Part shown: positions 1 to 6,466 of the stretch, one piece after another | Layout: every line of letters starts with the position of its first letter | Numbering within the stretch: position 1 is the stretch's first letter | Assembly: GCA_046261875.1 (NCBI GenBank) | Contig: JBHENW010000143.1 | Location: forward strand, 1 to 6,466 | Length of the DNA: 6,466 bases | DNA from: JBHENW01 sp046261875 | GTDB taxonomy: Bacteria > Acidobacteriota > Thermoanaerobaculia > UBA5066 > Gp7-AA6 | Reading direction: 5' to 3' | Made by a program: the position numbers and the translations under genes | The notes under the pieces: generated by a model | What the model was told of the DNA's origin: nothing | What the model saw: only the letters and a program-made list of their open reading frames with translations | Database searches by the model: none

Positions 1-203
1 CGAGAGGCGATCTCTTGCCCAGTCTTGCGAGCTCGCCGCAACCGCAGGATCTCCTGGACCACTACGGGATGGGTCTGACGAGGCAATCGGTGAGGCCGGC
101 AGCTGCGATCGACCAGCGCCGCCTCGCCGGCCTCCCGATAAGGATTCTTCCACTTAGAAGCCGTACGTCGGTTAACTCCGGCCGCCTCCGCGGCTGGCGG
201 AGG
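1..203 (-). pseudogene. IS481-type transposase, N-terminal fragment, 5'-truncated and cut by window edge
   Basis: Reading leftwards from base 203, 67 open codons run off the window edge. The translation contains EAAGVNRRTASKWKNPYREA, then a run with DRS, RPHRLPRQT, ILRLRR and TGQEIA. This is the hallmark of the IS481-family transposase N-terminus: a helix-turn-helix that binds element ends, followed by the RPHRSPR-QTP linker. The catalytic DDE core would lie beyond base 1 and is not visible. The frame is closed by TGA at 206-204, and no ATG, GTG or TTG occurs in frame until TTG at 86-84, inside the conserved linker, so the usual first 20-30 residues and start are missing. Codon use differs from the neighbours: about a third of codons end in A or T. 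I infer a decayed, horizontally acquired insertion-sequence remnant. The family call is from memory of motifs, not a search. Confidence 0.75.
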
Positions 204-229
204 TCAGTCGCCGAGCCGGCCCCGAACGG

Positions 230-1858
230 TCACCCGCGCGGCCCGTAAACCCGCCAGAACCGCACCGCCATCTGGCGTTCCTCCAGTGACTTGGCCGAGC
301 GCGCCACGTTGCGGAGCTCCTGCCGGTAGGGGTCCATGCCGGAGAAGGCGCCGAGCACGGAAGCCCGCCAGAGACGTCCGACGTACCCGGGCTGAGGCGG
401 CCGGGAGAGAAGGAGCAGCAGCGGCGCGATCCCGGCCATCGCGGCGATCGAAGCGCGCGGCAGGGCCGGCGGCGCTTCGCGGAGCGCCAGAAAGAGGACG
501 GCGGCCAGGACGAGCGCCGGGATCGCCAGCGCGATGGCGACGGGCGCTCCCGCGGAGGAGAGCAGGCTCGGAGCGACCCAGCCGTGCGCGAGGAACCAGA
601 GCGAACCGGACGCCGCGGGCCATCCCAGCTCCAGCGGGAAATGCGTCCAGGCCGAGGTCAGCACGAAGTACGTGGCGACCGAAAAGACGACCGCCGCCTG
701 GAAGAGGCCGCGCGAGAGCGGTGTCGAGAGCGCCCGCGCGATCGGAAGCCCGAGAAAGAAGACCGCCGGCAGAAGATACCGGCTCCCGAGCGACCATCCT
801 CCGTGCCAGTTGGGGTATCCGGCGAGGAGGAGGAAGAAGCTCAGGCTCGCCGCGATCGTGAAGACGCAGTCCGCGCGCTCCCGCCCGGAGCGCCACCACC
901 GAACAGCGCCGCCCACGAACCAGAGCAGGAAAGGAGAGAAGACGAAGAGGCCGCGCGCCGGATGGAACAGGTACTGGAAGGCGACTTCGGGGCTCGGGAC
1001 CCCCAGACCGAAGAGCTTGCGCCGCGCGAGCTCGGCGTACGCGGGATAGGACTCTTTGGCGTACGACGGCAGAAACGGCGAGCCGAAACAGATCGCCTGG
1101 TACGCCAGCAGCAGCCCGGCCGGGACCGCGGCGCCGAGGAGGAACCAGAGGATGGATCTCCAGGATCGTCCGGCCTTGCACCGGAGGGCGAGGAACAAGG
1201 CGATCGGCGCGACGGTGTACTCGGAGAAGACCGCCCACCCCGCGAGGATGCCGGCGGCCGCGAGGAGGAGCGCTTCGCGGCTCCGCCGCATCGGACCTTC
1301 GCTCGAGCGCAGCACGTCCCACGACAGCAGGAGGAGCGCCGCGGTCCAGGCGTGGCCGAAGAACGAGCGCGCGTAGAAGAGGTACGGCGTCCCGAAAGCG
1401 ACCGCCAGCGTGAGCATCGGGGCGATCCGATCGTCGCGCGCGCTCTGAGCGACCCGCGTCCCGAAGCGCGCCAGCGCGAGGACGCACACGGCCGAGACGG
1501 TCAGCAGCCTCAAAAGGTAGAAGATCAGGTCCTGCGTCCCGAACTCCGGCGGCGGGAGCACGAGGCGAAGCAGCTCGTAGACGGGGAGCGCGGCGAAGGC
1601 GAGGCCCGGGGCCTTGTTGGAGTAGAAGCGGCCGCCTGACTTCGCCTTGTCCTCGTGGTCGCCGAGGCGCCGCACGGGCTCGTCGATCGAGAAGGTCCCG
1701 TAATCGCCCATCGCGACGACCGCCTGCAGCCGCGACAGCTCGTTGGGGTTCGAGAAAGGCGGGAAGACGCCCGAGAAGTACGCGAGGAAGAGGCCGAAGC
1801 CGACCACGACCGCCCCGAGCGCACGCCGCACGCTCGGGCGAACCTCGGGCGGGGGCAT
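230..1858 (-). CDS. GT39-like (GT-C fold) integral membrane glycosyltransferase
   Basis: A 542-residue polytopic membrane protein with about 12 hydrophobic segments, at roughly 12-34, 110-132, 146-163, 168-184, 196-226, 235-255, 302-319, 331-347, 360-376, 384-402, 434-460 and 468-484. The first outer loop carries NPNELSR (37-43) and SNKAPGLAF (80-88). It resembles the acidic, Lys-Pro-containing catalytic loop of GT39/ArnT-type enzymes, which use polyprenyl-phosphate sugars. Later signatures are LFHPARGLFVFSP (297-309) and NWHGGWSLGSRYLLP (350-364), both typical of a widespread, poorly characterised bacterial GT-C family. The last ~55 residues are soluble. ATG at 1858-1856 is preferred because a good -10 element lies 7 bases upstream and no Shine-Dalgarno is visible. 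It is divergent from the YfhO-like gene, and its stop lies only 26 bp from the transposase remnant. Substrate is unknown. Membrane GT-C membership is fairly secure; enzyme activity is inferred. Confidence 0.92.
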   Translation of the reverse strand: MPPPEVRPSVRRALGAVVVGFGLFLAYFSGVFPPFSNPNELSRLQAVVAMGDYGTFSIDEPVRRLGDHEDKAKSGGRFYSNKAPGLAFAALPVYELLRLVLPPPEFGTQDLIFYLLRLLTVSAVCVLALARFGTRVAQSARDDRIAPMLTLAVAFGTPYLFYARSFFGHAWTAALLLLSWDVLRSSEGPMRRSREALLLAAAGILAGWAVFSEYTVAPIALFLALRCKAGRSWRSILWFLLGAAVPAGLLLAYQAICFGSPFLPSYAKESYPAYAELARRKLFGLGVPSPEVAFQYLFHPARGLFVFSPFLLWFVGGAVRWWRSGRERADCVFTIAASLSFFLLLAGYPNWHGGWSLGSRYLLPAVFFLGLPIARALSTPLSRGLFQAAVVFSVATYFVLTSAWTHFPLELGWPAASGSLWFLAHGWVAPSLLSSAGAPVAIALAIPALVLAAVLFLALREAPPALPRASIAAMAGIAPLLLLLSRPPQPGYVGRLWRASVLGAFSGMDPYRQELRNVARSAKSLEERQMAVRFWRVYGPRG

Positions 1859-1865
1859 GACGAGG

Positions 1866-1871
1866 ATTGTA
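1866..1871 (-). promoter_or_regulatory. Putative leaderless -10 element for the minus-strand GT39-like gene
   Basis: On the minus strand TACAAT (bases 1871 to 1866) is followed by seven bases and then the ATG at 1858. That spacing would put the transcription start at or next to the A of the start codon, giving a leaderless mRNA. This agrees with the absence of a Shine-Dalgarno sequence. The match to the sigma70-type TANNNT consensus is strong, in a region where A/T-rich hexamers are rare. No recognisable -35 box is found about 17 bases further upstream (near 1889-1894). Inferred from sequence pattern only. Confidence 0.55.
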
Positions 1872-1904
1872 CGACCCGTGCGCAGGGACGGGACGCGGAA
1901 GCCC

Positions 1905-1910
1905 TACACT
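1905..1910 (+). promoter_or_regulatory. Putative leaderless -10 element for the plus-strand YfhO-like gene
   Basis: TACACT is followed by six bases (CTGGAC) and the ATG at 1917, the arrangement expected of a leaderless transcript. There is no Shine-Dalgarno sequence before this ATG, and no clear -35 box at the expected place (about 1882-1887). The element supports 1917 as the true start over the in-frame ATG at 1857 or 1743, which would run through or into the divergent gene. The two divergent -10 hexamers are separated by only 33 bp, so polymerases on the two promoters would probably exclude each other (inference). Confidence 0.55.
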
Positions 1911-1916
1911 CTGGAC

Positions 1917-4352
1917 ATGACCCGCAAGGGCCGCCTCGTGCTTTCCGGGCTGGCCCTCACGATCCTCTTCCTCCTCCCGCTGCTTCCCGAGGTCACGGGG
2001 TCTCGCCGCGTCGTCTTCCGAGACGCGCAGACCACGCATTGGCCCTGGCGGCGCGTCGCCACGGCGTCACTCGCGGAGGGCGAGGTGCCTTTCGTCAACG
2101 CGTCGGCCTCGGGCGGCCAGCCGCTGCTCGCCAACCCGAACGCGGTCCTCCTGTACCCCACCTTTCTCCTGGAAAAAGTTCTCCCTCCCTCGGCCGCGTT
2201 CAACTTGCACTACCTCCTCCACGTCCTCTGGGCGTTCGCCGGCGCGCGGCGCCTCGCTTCGCGGCTCGGCGTCTCCGAGGGCGGGGCGTTCTTCGCGGGC
2301 GTCACGTTCGCGTTCTCCGGCACCATGCTGTCCTACGGGTCCGCGTTCATGAACTCCGCCGCAACCGCGGCCTGGCTGCCGTGGTGCGCGGCGGCGGGGC
2401 TGGACCTGGCGCACGCCGAGACCCGCCGAAGAGCATGGCGCGCCGCCGCCGCGGCGGGCGCTGCTCTCGGGATGCAGCTGCTCGCTGGGGAGCCGGCGAT
2501 CTCCGTCCTGACCGCCATGCTCCTCGTCTACCTGACCGCCGCGGAGGCCTGGAGGGCGCGCGGCGGGCGCGCGCGCCCCCTGGCCACCCTCGCGGCCGGC
2601 GGCGCGGGCGCCACGCTCCTCGCCGTCCTGATCGCCGCGCCGCTGCTGCTTCCCCTGCGCGCGATCTTCTCGCTGACCTACCGCGGCCAGCACCTCTATT
2701 CCGAGCGAGCCTTCGGCGCCTCGCCTTTCTTCCCGTGGCGGGCGGTCGAGTGGCTGTTCCCGCGTTTCTCGGGGGATCCCGGGAGCCTCGGAGGGGGCGC
2801 CGCCTGGCTCTCGTCCCTCCACGATGGGGAGCTGGTCTATCTCTGGTCGGTCACCCTCGGGGTCCTGCCCTTCATGGTGTTCGTGCTCGCGGCGCTGCGC
2901 GGAGAGTTCTGGTCCCGCCGCGCGCGGATCCTCGCGGCGGGCGCCGCGGGGACGCTGCTGTTCGCTGTCGGCTTCGCCCTCCCCTTCTACCGGCTGCTCT
3001 ACGAGGTGGACGCGCTGCGCCGGCTCCGCTACCCGATCAAGTTCTACCTGCTGACGACGGTGTGTTTCGCGATGCTCGCCGGAATGGCGGCGGACAGCCT
3101 CCGGAGGCGCCGCGCGGGCGCCCGGGAGGGGGCGGCGCTGGCGGCCCTGCTGGCCGTCTTTGCGGCGGGGTGGATCCTGGCGCGCGAAGGGCAGCTCCTC
3201 GAGCGCTGGGCGGCGCCGTTGCTCGCCGAGATGACCACGTCCCCGCGCGACTTCCTGACGGCCTTCCGCGCGGCGGTCCAGGGGGACGCCCTGCTCGGCG
3301 CGGCCGCGGCGCTGCTGCTCGCCCTGCTCCTCTTCGCCCGCCGCAAGGCGCCGCTCGCCGGCTACGCCCTCGGTTTCGTGACGCTCTTGCTCGCGTTCCG
3401 ATGGGGACTGACGCTCTTCGTTTCCGCGAGCGAGAAGGAACTCGCGCGCGCGCCCGCCCTGCTCGCCGCCCTCGAAGGCGAGGGGCGGCTCTACGTCTCC
3501 CCCCGCCTGCCGCGCTTCGACCCAAAGGCCTTGCCGGAATCACGCGATCGGGGCGAGCTCCCCCGAGCCTCCCGCATCGCGCGCGTCCTCATCGAGGAGC
3601 TCATCCCCCAGACGGCCGCCGAATGGGGCGTCCGGCACGTTTTCGACCACGATCCGGACGGCTCCTACGGCTATTACAACCGCCTCGCGGGAGAGGCGGT
3701 CACGGCCTCGACGCCTTTCGAGCGGGATCGCCTCATCGCTGTGTTCGGCGGGCGCTGGGCGCTCTGGGAAGAAGAGGAACGGCATCCTCTCTTCCGCGGC
3801 GTGACCGGATTTGCCGTGGCCGGCCGGCGTCTCGTGCTGGGGCAGATCGGTTCGCCGCTGTCCCAGATCCGCTGGGCGCAACGGGCGCACCGGAGGCGCT
3901 CCCTCTCCGGCGCGCTCGATCTGCTCCGCGCCGGTCCGTTCGACCTGCGCCGCGACGTCGTGATTCCCGGACGGACCGATGACACCGAGACGGGAGTGGG
4001 CCGGCCCGGTTCCGTCGCCGTCGAAGTCGTCCGCCCCGACCGCGCGTCGATGCGCGTGGAATCGCCGCGCGGCGGCCACGTGATCTTTTCGAGGACGTAC
4101 TTCCCCGCGTGGAAGGCGAGCGTTGACGGCCGTCCGGCGCCGGTTCTCGTCGGCAACGCGCGGGACCTGGCCGTCGCCGTGCCGCCGGGCGCGCACCGCA
4201 TCGCCTTCTGGTACGACCGCTCGCCGTTCCACCTCGGCGTGATCCTCCAGGCCGCCGCGCTGCTCTCAATCGGCGCCGTCGCGCTCCTGACCGCGCGGCG
4301 CCGCCGAAAGGTCCCAGCTCGCGCAGGGAACGGCGTCCAGCCGGCCGGATGA
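1917..4352 (+). CDS. YfhO-family polytopic membrane protein
   Basis: An 811-residue protein with the full YfhO layout: a first membrane helix (6-26), an outer loop with GGQPLLANPNAVLLYP (66-81), a core of about a dozen helices up to residue 500, a soluble domain (about 501-768), one last helix (770-793) and an Arg-rich tail. LAGEP (189-193), LRYPIKFYLL (370-379) and the C-terminal FSRTYFPAWKASVDGRP (724-740), followed by VPPGAHRIAFWY, match the family's recurring motifs. In Bacillus and Listeria YfhO-type proteins are needed to glycosylate lipoteichoic acid with polyprenyl-phosphate sugars. A Gram-negative-like host must have another acceptor, so the exact substrate is unknown. Start choice: ATG 1917 lies 6 bases after TACACT and begins directly before a signal-anchor-like helix; upstream in-frame ATGs give a basic, non-hydrophobic extension overlapping the divergent gene. 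Its last 28 codons and stop overlap the convergent glycosyltransferase gene. Confidence 0.94.
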   Translation: MTRKGRLVLSGLALTILFLLPLLPEVTGSRRVVFRDAQTTHWPWRRVATASLAEGEVPFVNASASGGQPLLANPNAVLLYPTFLLEKVLPPSAAFNLHYLLHVLWAFAGARRLASRLGVSEGGAFFAGVTFAFSGTMLSYGSAFMNSAATAAWLPWCAAAGLDLAHAETRRRAWRAAAAAGAALGMQLLAGEPAISVLTAMLLVYLTAAEAWRARGGRARPLATLAAGGAGATLLAVLIAAPLLLPLRAIFSLTYRGQHLYSERAFGASPFFPWRAVEWLFPRFSGDPGSLGGGAAWLSSLHDGELVYLWSVTLGVLPFMVFVLAALRGEFWSRRARILAAGAAGTLLFAVGFALPFYRLLYEVDALRRLRYPIKFYLLTTVCFAMLAGMAADSLRRRRAGAREGAALAALLAVFAAGWILAREGQLLERWAAPLLAEMTTSPRDFLTAFRAAVQGDALLGAAAALLLALLLFARRKAPLAGYALGFVTLLLAFRWGLTLFVSASEKELARAPALLAALEGEGRLYVSPRLPRFDPKALPESRDRGELPRASRIARVLIEELIPQTAAEWGVRHVFDHDPDGSYGYYNRLAGEAVTASTPFERDRLIAVFGGRWALWEEEERHPLFRGVTGFAVAGRRLVLGQIGSPLSQIRWAQRAHRRRSLSGALDLLRAGPFDLRRDVVIPGRTDDTETGVGRPGSVAVEVVRPDRASMRVESPRGGHVIFSRTYFPAWKASVDGRPAPVLVGNARDLAVAVPPGAHRIAFWYDRSPFHLGVILQAAALLSIGAVALLTARRRRKVPARAGNGVQPAG

Positions 4353-6167
4353 GGCCGCGGAGGCATTGCGCACCTCCACGTGGACGAGCGGCCGGGGGGG
4401 ATGCCCGGCCGCGCGCAACGCCGCGCGAATGAGGTATTCCCCGTCGTCGGGACCGATCCGGAGGCCGACGGGACACGGCTCTTTCGGCAGTCTTCCCGCC
4501 CGTTCGAGAAAAGGCTCTTTCAGGTCGGGACGGCTCGCGAAGTATTGCTCGATGCGCGGTGTCTCGAAGACGTTGTCCGGACCGAGCAGCGGCCGCGTCG
4601 GGCTCACGAGAAGCGCGGGTAGAGCGACGAGAACGAGGACCGCTCCGATCCCACGGCCGAGGGCCGGCCGCAGCGACCAGGCGAGACCGACGAGCGGAGC
4701 CGCCAGCAGGAACCCCGGCAGGTGCAGCCGCGCGTGCCAGGGCTGCCACTTGAGGACCAGGCAGAAGAGGAGAAACGCCGCGGCGCACGCGGCCGCATAG
4801 AGGAGCGCGGGCCGCCCCCTCCTCGCGGCGAGCGCGAGAGACGCCGCGGCGAGCAGGAAATGGAGGGGGCTCGTTGCGTAGCCCTCGTGGAGCATGAGGA
4901 AGATCGCCTCGTCCGCGTCGGGCGGCGGAGCGCCGAGGGGCACCGGGGGCACGTGGAACCGGCTCCCCCTCCACGTGGTGCGGGGATCATCGGGATCCGC
5001 GCCGATCGCAGCATGCGCATTCCGGACGCCCGCCTCGACCCGCTCGTTCCAACCGGCCGAGGGCAGCGCCAGGTGGATCCCGGCGTTGCGCAGAACGCCC
5101 GATGCGACCGCGCGCGGCCCGAGGTCCTCCGCGAGGACGCCGGCGGGAGGGCCCCACGGGGCGCCGAAGACCGCCTGGTTCCGCCACGCGTGCGGGAGGT
5201 TGACGGCGGTCGCGACCGCGATGCCCGCGGCGAGCGCCTTCCACCGGGCTTTCCGGCGCGCCGCCAGGAACGTTGCGGCAAAGACCGCCAGGAACGGCGC
5301 GGCGTAGAGCGGTGCGGTTCCTTTCGTCAGGACGGCCAGCCCGAAGCTCGCGACGCCGAGGAACCCGTCGAAGCCGGCAGGCGCCGCGCGCGAATGGAGC
5401 GGCAGCAGGAACGAAACGAACGCGACGAGCCAGAAGGCGACGACGAGGTCGTTCTGGCTGCTGGAGCCCTGCACGACGCTCATCGGGAGGGTCACGGCGA
5501 AGACCGCCGCGAGGACCTGCGCCGGCGGGCCGCCCCCGAGCTGCCGGGCAATGCGCGAGACCCCGACCGCGCTCCCCACGAGCGCGAGCCACTGCGGCAG
5601 GTTCGCGAAGCGGTCGCCTCCCGCCAGAGAGGCCAGGTGCGCGATCGCATACTCCCCCCCGGGCGGCATGAAGAGCTGCCGCAGGACGTGGGTCGGGTAG
5701 TGCGCCACGCTGCGATGGTCGAGCCACTGGAAGACCCGGGAGAGGTGGTAGGTCATCGAGTCCCAGGAGTTCGGGGCAGCGGCGAGCGCGGCCACGAGGA
5801 TCGCGGCGAGCAGAACGACCGCGGCTACGATCAGGGCGTCCGGGCGGGCTGTCGATGTCGGCCCCCCAGCCATGCCCCCCGCACCGCGGCTCCGCCGGAG
5901 ACGTGCCGCGGCGAAGAGGAGCGTCCCGGTCCAGAAGAGCGCCAGCGGCCCCCGTCCGAAGAGCCCGAGCGCGCCGAGCAGCTCCGTGCCCGCCGCGAGC
6001 GCGATTCCCCAGAGCACCGAGGCCGAGAGGAACGCCCACCGCCAGTCCTCGCCGCGCTCTCGCGCGACGTTCCGCAGCGCGGCGTAGCCCAGCGCCCAGG
6101 CCGCGAGGGGGAGAAGCGCGAGCACGGCGGCTAGAAGGTCAGGGGGTGAGCTCGCCGAGCAACCCAA
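4266..6167 (-). CDS. RgtA/B/C/D-like GT-C membrane glycosyltransferase
   Basis: A 633-residue membrane protein with about 12-13 hydrophobic segments, a long first outer loop and a soluble C-terminal tail (about 525-633). The loop motif NSWDSMTYHLSRV (133-145), followed by HRSVAHYPTH (151-160), holds D136 and H141. It is the likely metal/donor-binding catalytic loop of GT-C enzymes that transfer sugars from polyprenyl phosphate. GGDRFANLPQW (183-193), SSSQNDLVVAFW (235-246), LTKGTAP (280-286) and KWQPWHARLHLP (473-484) are further signatures of this bacterial family. The tail has two cysteines (565 and 615) that could pair outside the membrane. The start is uncertain. TTG at 6167 overlaps the upstream gene by 29 bp; GTG at 6125 leaves a 13-base gap and starts right at the first helix (619 residues). 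Neither has a good Shine-Dalgarno. It is probably co-transcribed with the upstream gene. Acceptor and sugar are unknown. Confidence 0.93.
   Translation of the reverse strand: MGCSASSPPDLLAAVLALLPLAAWALGYAALRNVARERGEDWRWAFLSASVLWGIALAAGTELLGALGLFGRGPLALFWTGTLLFAAARLRRSRGAGGMAGGPTSTARPDALIVAAVVLLAAILVAALAAAPNSWDSMTYHLSRVFQWLDHRSVAHYPTHVLRQLFMPPGGEYAIAHLASLAGGDRFANLPQWLALVGSAVGVSRIARQLGGGPPAQVLAAVFAVTLPMSVVQGSSSQNDLVVAFWLVAFVSFLLPLHSRAAPAGFDGFLGVASFGLAVLTKGTAPLYAAPFLAVFAATFLAARRKARWKALAAGIAVATAVNLPHAWRNQAVFGAPWGPPAGVLAEDLGPRAVASGVLRNAGIHLALPSAGWNERVEAGVRNAHAAIGADPDDPRTTWRGSRFHVPPVPLGAPPPDADEAIFLMLHEGYATSPLHFLLAAASLALAARRGRPALLYAAACAAAFLLFCLVLKWQPWHARLHLPGFLLAAPLVGLAWSLRPALGRGIGAVLVLVALPALLVSPTRPLLGPDNVFETPRIEQYFASRPDLKEPFLERAGRLPKEPCPVGLRIGPDDGEYLIRAALRAAGHPPRPLVHVEVRNASAASSGRLDAVPCASWDLSAAPRGQERDGAD
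4388..4412. other. GC-rich perfect inverted repeat just past the YfhO-like gene
   Basis: GCGGCCGGG (4388-4396) and CCCGGCCGC (4404-4412) form a perfect 9-bp stem with a 7-base loop, starting 36 bp after the plus-strand stop. It lies inside the coding sequence of the convergent glycosyltransferase (around its RAAGHPPRPL residues). No T-tract follows on the plus strand, so it is not a standard intrinsic terminator. A stem this stable could slow polymerase or protect the 3' end of the plus-strand mRNA, but stems like this also arise by chance in DNA of this GC content. Confidence 0.25.
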
Positions 6168-6466
6168 GGTGCACGAGCAGGCGGAGGTAAATGTCCGGGC
6201 GGCATCCGTTCAAGGGAATCACTCCCCACGCATACACGTATGCCAGAACGACGTACCCCGGAAAGATCCACCGCACGAACCGCGTGTCGAGCAGGTCGTG
6301 AAAACCGACGACGAGCGCGAAGGGAGCCATCACGAGAAAGTAACGCGACCAGTCCTCCGTCGAGATGAAGACGTGGAAGAGGAACTGGAAAGCGCAGTAC
6401 GAGAAGAGCAGCGGGAAGCGGCGCAGGCGCGAGATGCCCACGGCGTAGACGAGCGCGAGGAGGATG
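6139..6466 (-). CDS. Membrane protein, C-terminal part only (5' end outside window), GT-C-like
   Basis: The frame is open from the right edge of the window to TGA at 6141-6139, giving at least 109 residues. A GTG at 6441 is only an internal codon: the frame continues upstream with hydrophobic residues (ILLALVYAV). Three to four membrane segments are visible, with STEDWSRYFLVMAPFALVVGF in the middle. The charged ED-W-RY turn before a helix resembles the late outer loop of GT-C glycosyltransferases and related mannosyltransferase-like proteins, but the piece is too short to name a family. GC is lower here (about 59%) because the protein is rich in Phe, Tyr and Ile; third codon positions remain G/C-rich, so this is not a sign of transfer. 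It ends 13 bases before, or 28 bases inside, the next gene, suggesting one operon and translational coupling. Confidence 0.8.
   Translation of the reverse strand, partial: ILLALVYAVGISRLRRFPLLFSYCAFQFLFHVFISTEDWSRYFLVMAPFALVVGFHDLLDTRFVRWIFPGYVVLAYVYAWGVIPLNGCRPDIYLRLLVHLGLLGELTP

Noticed and set aside
15..248. A 77-codon plus-strand open frame at the left edge
   Set aside because: It lies antisense to the transposase fragment, whose minus-strand translation matches a known family; the plus-strand product has no recognisable features.
584..1639. A 351-codon plus-strand open frame antisense to the GT39-like gene
   Set aside because: Glu/Arg-rich shadow frame with no plausible start signal or domain.
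204..2039. A 611-codon minus-strand open frame parallel to the GT39-like gene
   Set aside because: It is an out-of-frame shadow of the gene at 230-1858, dominated by Arg, Pro and Ala. Only its last codons touch the transposase remnant's frame, which is separated by the TGA at 206-204.
2440..2460. Palindromic CCGCCGCGGCGG run in the YfhO-like gene
   Set aside because: It encodes an alanine run in a membrane-proximal stretch; such GC palindromes are expected by chance here, and no regulatory context is visible.
1655..3982. A 775-codon plus-strand open frame overlapping both the GT39-like gene and the YfhO-like gene
   Set aside because: Its translation is Arg/Pro/Ala-rich with no domain or membrane pattern. 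The overlapping frame from 1917 gives a full YfhO protein. Long empty frames are expected at this GC content.
4722..6134. A 470-codon plus-strand open frame antisense to the RgtA/B/C/D-like gene
   Set aside because: It is highly charged, low-complexity Arg/Glu-rich sequence with no recognisable domain, typical of antisense frames opposite high-GC3 genes.
6181..6420. Lower GC (about 59%) than the rest of the window, considered as a sign of horizontal transfer
   Set aside because: Third codon positions remain mostly G or C; the drop is explained by many Phe, Tyr and Ile codons in a hydrophobic protein.

Overview
The window is very GC-rich (roughly 70% or more over most of its length) with codons strongly biased to G or C in the third position. 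It holds four genes for polytopic membrane proteins plus a fragment of an insertion-sequence transposase. High GC, GT-C-type membrane glycosyltransferases with motifs familiar from environmental genomes, and leaderless-type promoters point to a free-living, high-GC Gram-negative-type lineage. Acidobacteriota (Thermoanaerobaculia-like) is my best guess, but no marker gene fixes this.

Layout, left to right: (1) 1-203, minus strand: the N-terminal helix-turn-helix part of an IS481-type transposase, cut at its own 5' end and running off the left edge. (2) 230-1858, minus: a 542-residue GT39-like (GT-C fold) membrane protein. (3) 1859-1916: a 58-bp divergent intergenic region with two back-to-back -10 elements, each 6-7 bases from its ATG. 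(4) 1917-4352, plus: an 811-residue YfhO-family membrane protein. (5) 4266-6167 (or to 6125), minus: a 619-633-residue RgtA/B/C/D-like GT-C membrane glycosyltransferase. It converges on the YfhO-like gene and overlaps its 3' end by 87 bp. (6) 6139-6466, minus: the C-terminal part of another hydrophobic membrane protein whose start lies outside the window, directly upstream of gene (5) and probably in the same operon.

Functionally this looks like part of a surface-glycan or glycoprotein assembly locus. GT-C enzymes take sugars from polyprenyl-phosphate donors on the outer face of the cytoplasmic membrane, and YfhO proteins are linked to the same chemistry in Firmicutes. No soluble (GT-A/GT-B) glycosyltransferase, flippase or sugar-nucleotide enzyme is present, so donor and acceptor cannot be named. 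No RNA gene, CRISPR array or convincing intrinsic terminator was seen. I found no clear evidence of a wholly new system. The most distinctive features are the mirrored leaderless promoters, the codon-aligned convergent overlap, and the transposase remnant next to a gene end.
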